64,000 nucleotides of DNA from positions 14,014 through 78,013 of the forward strand of contig CAKUFS010000010.1 of the NCBI GenBank assembly GCA_934648845.1. The letters are read 5' to 3'. The DNA is from an uncultured Eggerthellaceae bacterium (GTDB lineage Bacteria > Actinomycetota > Coriobacteriia > Coriobacteriales > Eggerthellaceae). Below the pieces are notes generated by a model that worked only from the letters and a program-made list of their open reading frames with translations, was not told the DNA's origin and did not search any database. The position numbers and the translations under genes were made by a program. Shown in pieces: positions 61,835 through 64,000 of the stretch (positions within the stretch are counted from its first letter, which is position 1; the number at the start of each line of letters is the position of its first letter).

Positions 61835-63103
61835 TTAGGAATCCTGTTCCTCGGCGTCTTCGCGTTCGAATTGACGCACCGTAATGAAGGAAACGCGATG
61901 AGCGTTCACTTCGGAAACGGTAATCTCCAGGTTCTCCACGGCAATCTTTTCGTCCTTCACTGGAATATGGTTCAAGTACTCCATGATCCAGCCGCCCACA
62001 GAAACACTGTCAGATTCAAGCTTGATATCAAAGAACTCGCAGAAATCCTCCAAGCTCACCGAGCAGTCAACGCGATACAGGTCCTCTCCCAGCTTCTCGA
62101 AGTCTTCCTCGACCTCATCGTGCTCGTCCCAAATCTCGCCAACAAGCTCTTCCAGAATGTCCTCCATGGTGACAATACCCAGCGTGCCGCCGAAATCGTC
62201 AACGACAATCGCAATGTGCGATTTTTTGAGCTGCAGCGTTTCAAGAATGTCGCGAATTTTCGTATGCTGATACACGAACAGCGGCGCCGTCATGATCTCC
62301 GCAATGGGTCGCTCGGTCATCTTGCCGTTTACGTAGAAGTCCTTCTGATGAAGCACGCCCACAACCTGGTCAATCGTATCGCGATACACCAGCAAACGAG
62401 AGAAGCCGGACTGCGTGAACACCTTCGCAATGTCCTCGTGGCTATCGGTAACGTCCACCGCCTCGATCTCAATGCGGTGCGTTAAGATTTCCGCCGCGGT
62501 CAAATCGCGGAATTCAAGCGCATTGCGCAAAAGCTCGCCTTCGTTTTCGTCAATGCCGCCGTCTTGCTCGGCGTCTTCCATGAAAAGAAGCAGCTCTTCG
62601 TGGGAGATTTTCGATTCATCATCGGTCTTGAAGAAGCGCGAGACAAGCTTCTTCCACTGGGAAAGCAGGAAGTTAACCGGGGTAAGCACCCAAATCCATA
62701 CGCGGATAAACGGCGCGCTGAACATAGCGAATTTTTCCGGCATGTCTTTTGCGATGCTTTTCGGCGTGATTTCACCGAAGAACAGCACGACAACCGTTAC
62801 CACTACCGTGGAAATCGTCGCACCAACATCACCGTAAATGCCAATAAAGAGCAACGTGCCAATGGAAGCCATCGCGATATTCACGATGTTGTTGCCAATG
62901 AGAATAGTGAAAATCAGCTTGTCGTAATTTTCCGCAAGCTTCAAAGCGCGCTCCGCTTTTTTGTCCCCGTCATCTGCGAGAACCTTCAAACGCGTCTTGT
63001 TCAAAGATGAAAATGACGTTTCTGTGGCGCTGAAATACGCTGATAGAATCAAACAAATGACCATCGCGATAAGTTTACCAAGGTAATCTATGTGAGGCTC
63101 CAC
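61835..63103 (-). CDS. HlyC/CorC-family membrane protein (DUF21-CBS-CorC)
   Basis: 422 aa, GTG start 63103. An N-terminal DUF21 membrane domain (ILSAYFSATETSFSSLNKTR) with about four helices is followed by a CBS pair (ILTHRIEIEAVDVTDSHEDI, then TMEDILEELVGEIWDEHDEV) and a C-terminal CorC/HlyC domain. By family it takes part in magnesium or other divalent-cation efflux; the hemolysin name is historical. Confidence 0.92.
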   Translation of the reverse strand: MEPHIDYLGKLIAMVICLILSAYFSATETSFSSLNKTRLKVLADDGDKKAERALKLAENYDKLIFTILIGNNIVNIAMASIGTLLFIGIYGDVGATISTVVVTVVVLFFGEITPKSIAKDMPEKFAMFSAPFIRVWIWVLTPVNFLLSQWKKLVSRFFKTDDESKISHEELLLFMEDAEQDGGIDENEGELLRNALEFRDLTAAEILTHRIEIEAVDVTDSHEDIAKVFTQSGFSRLLVYRDTIDQVVGVLHQKDFYVNGKMTERPIAEIMTAPLFVYQHTKIRDILETLQLKKSHIAIVVDDFGGTLGIVTMEDILEELVGEIWDEHDEVEEDFEKLGEDLYRVDCSVSLEDFCEFFDIKLESDSVSVGGWIMEYLNHIPVKDEKIAVENLEITVSEVNAHRVSFITVRQFEREDAEEQDS

Positions 63104-63263
63104 TATGAAAAAACATCCCCCTTAAAATAGGCTGACATTAAACTAATTCTCTTTATTATAGCAAGCAAAACGCCTAATAACGTAATAGCTCCGTAACAGA
63201 AGGGGCACAAAGCGCATGAATTACGCTACCGAGCCCCTCTTCCCTGTTTACTTTCCGAAATAA

Positions 63264-63297
63264 AGCAAAACCATCCGCTTCGTTTGAAGCAGATGGC
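63264..63297 (-). terminator. Terminator of efp
   Basis: On the minus strand CCATCTGCTTC pairs with GAAGCGGATGG, followed by TTTTGCTTTATTT. Confidence 0.85.
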
Positions 63298-63384
63298 CCG
63301 CTTATTTTTTCGATTCAAAAGCGGGAAAGCATCCACGAAGAACGCATTCGCCGCATACTAACGGAGAAATGAAATTCTTGCGAT

Positions 63385-63945
63385 TTACACACGCTTCACG
63401 AAACGGCCGTCGCGCGTGTCGATCTGCACGGTTTCGCCTTCAGAGATGTACATCGGGATCTGCACCACAGCGCCCGTCTCCAGCGTTGCCGGCTTCGTGC
63501 CACCCTGAACGGTGTCGCCCTTGAAGCCCGGATCGGTTGCCGTAACAACCAGCTCAACGAACATCTGAGGCTCAACGCTTACCAGGTCGCCATCGGCGTA
63601 CAGAAGCGAAGCTTCGTCGTTTTCCTTGAGCCACTTAGCAGCGTCGCCAATCTGCTCAACGTTCACTTCGAGCTGCTCATAGCTGTCCATGTCCATGAAG
63701 TTGTAGGTTTCGCCATCGTTGTACAGGTACTGGAGCTTGCGCGTTTCCAAGCGGATAAGGTCAAACTTGGTACCAGCGTTGAACGTGTTCTCAACCACGC
63801 GGCCCGTACGGATGTCGCGAAGCTTGGTGCGCACGAAAGCACCACCCTTACCAGGCTTAACATGCTGGAACTCAACGATCACGCATGCCTTGTTGTTGAA
63901 GCTGATGCACATTCCGTTCTTAAAATCGGCGGTAGAAATTGCCAT
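63385..63945 (-). CDS. efp: Elongation factor P
   Basis: Relieves ribosome stalling at polyproline. 186 aa with the KOW-like N-terminal domain and the modifiable loop HVKPGKGGAFVRTKLR, whose Lys33 in PGKGG is at the usual position. OB domains follow. GAGGAGG precedes ATG 63945. No modification enzyme (EpmA, EarP, YmfI type) is adjacent. Confidence 0.97.
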   Translation of the reverse strand: MAISTADFKNGMCISFNNKACVIVEFQHVKPGKGGAFVRTKLRDIRTGRVVENTFNAGTKFDLIRLETRKLQYLYNDGETYNFMDMDSYEQLEVNVEQIGDAAKWLKENDEASLLYADGDLVSVEPQMFVELVVTATDPGFKGDTVQGGTKPATLETGAVVQIPMYISEGETVQIDTRDGRFVKRV

Positions 63946-64000
63946 GGAATCCTCCTCTATAGCGATGACGCCCAGCAGGCGCCCTCAATAACACTGAAAC

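Noticed and set aside
1..64000. CRISPR arrays, tRNA and rRNA genes
   Set aside because: No regularly spaced identical repeats with unique spacers and no cloverleaf or rRNA-like sequence was noticed; a covariance-model scan could still find a missed tRNA.

Overview
The window is a 64 kb chromosomal segment of a moderately high-GC anaerobic actinobacterium. Coriobacteriia, and within it family Eggerthellaceae, is the best guess. The reasons are a DMSO-reductase-family aromatic-converting enzyme with SLC13 transporters, an ECF riboflavin transporter under an FMN riboswitch, BspA-like surface proteins, Asp23-NusB-XseB-Dxs gene order, and Ala/Gly-rich insertions in housekeeping proteins. Genus and species cannot be fixed from sequence alone. 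I saw no rRNA or tRNA gene and no CRISPR array.

Layout. 1-3.5 kb: FecCD-type iron/corrinoid ABC importer on the minus strand with a clear promoter. 3.6-6.6 kb: accessory region with two 122-bp inverted-repeat elements, a DUF559-like protein, a barstar gene, a second decayed barstar and a secreted barnase-like RNase. 6.6-8.3 kb: AGCS symporter behind a single-aptamer glycine riboswitch. 8.7-12.5 kb: purL. 13.1-15.1 kb: MFS-CBS fusion. 15.4-18 kb: a MITE-like element, a second DUF559-like protein and a DUF364 protein. 18.2-20.6 kb: AlkA-Ogt fusion and a second alkyltransferase, then thrH. 21.5-26.1 kb: a Trm9-like methyltransferase divergent from an elp3-led operon. 26.1-29.1 kb: repeat-rich island with a recN 3' fragment, a zinc-ribbon protein, a DUF4417 remnant and an LHH nuclease/SUKH immunity pair. 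29.1-31.5 kb: recN and dtd. 31.6-39 kb: two tandem BspA-like dockerin proteins, an LRR protein and a BaiN-type flavoprotein. 39-43 kb: a toxin-antitoxin pair, ilvE, a sirtuin and an HTH protein. 43.3-47 kb: FMN riboswitch and ribU-ecfA1-ecfA2-ecfT. 48.5-56.4 kb: two SLC13 transporters, a two-subunit transhydroxylase-like molybdoenzyme and a divergent LysR regulator. 57.7-60.7 kb: asp23-nusB-xseB-dxs. 61-64 kb: amidohydrolase, CBS/CorC protein and efp.

Functional links. The strongest candidate for something undescribed is the Trm9-like/Elp3 divergon. In eukaryotes these two activities act in succession on wobble uridine 34, and here elp3 also runs into two overlapping genes of unassigned function. 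A second candidate is a three-copy intergenic element with a conserved core and flanking arms that differ in sequence but stay complementary, as expected of a structured RNA. Several smaller repeat families, two toxin-immunity systems and gene scars show an active accessory layer around housekeeping genes.
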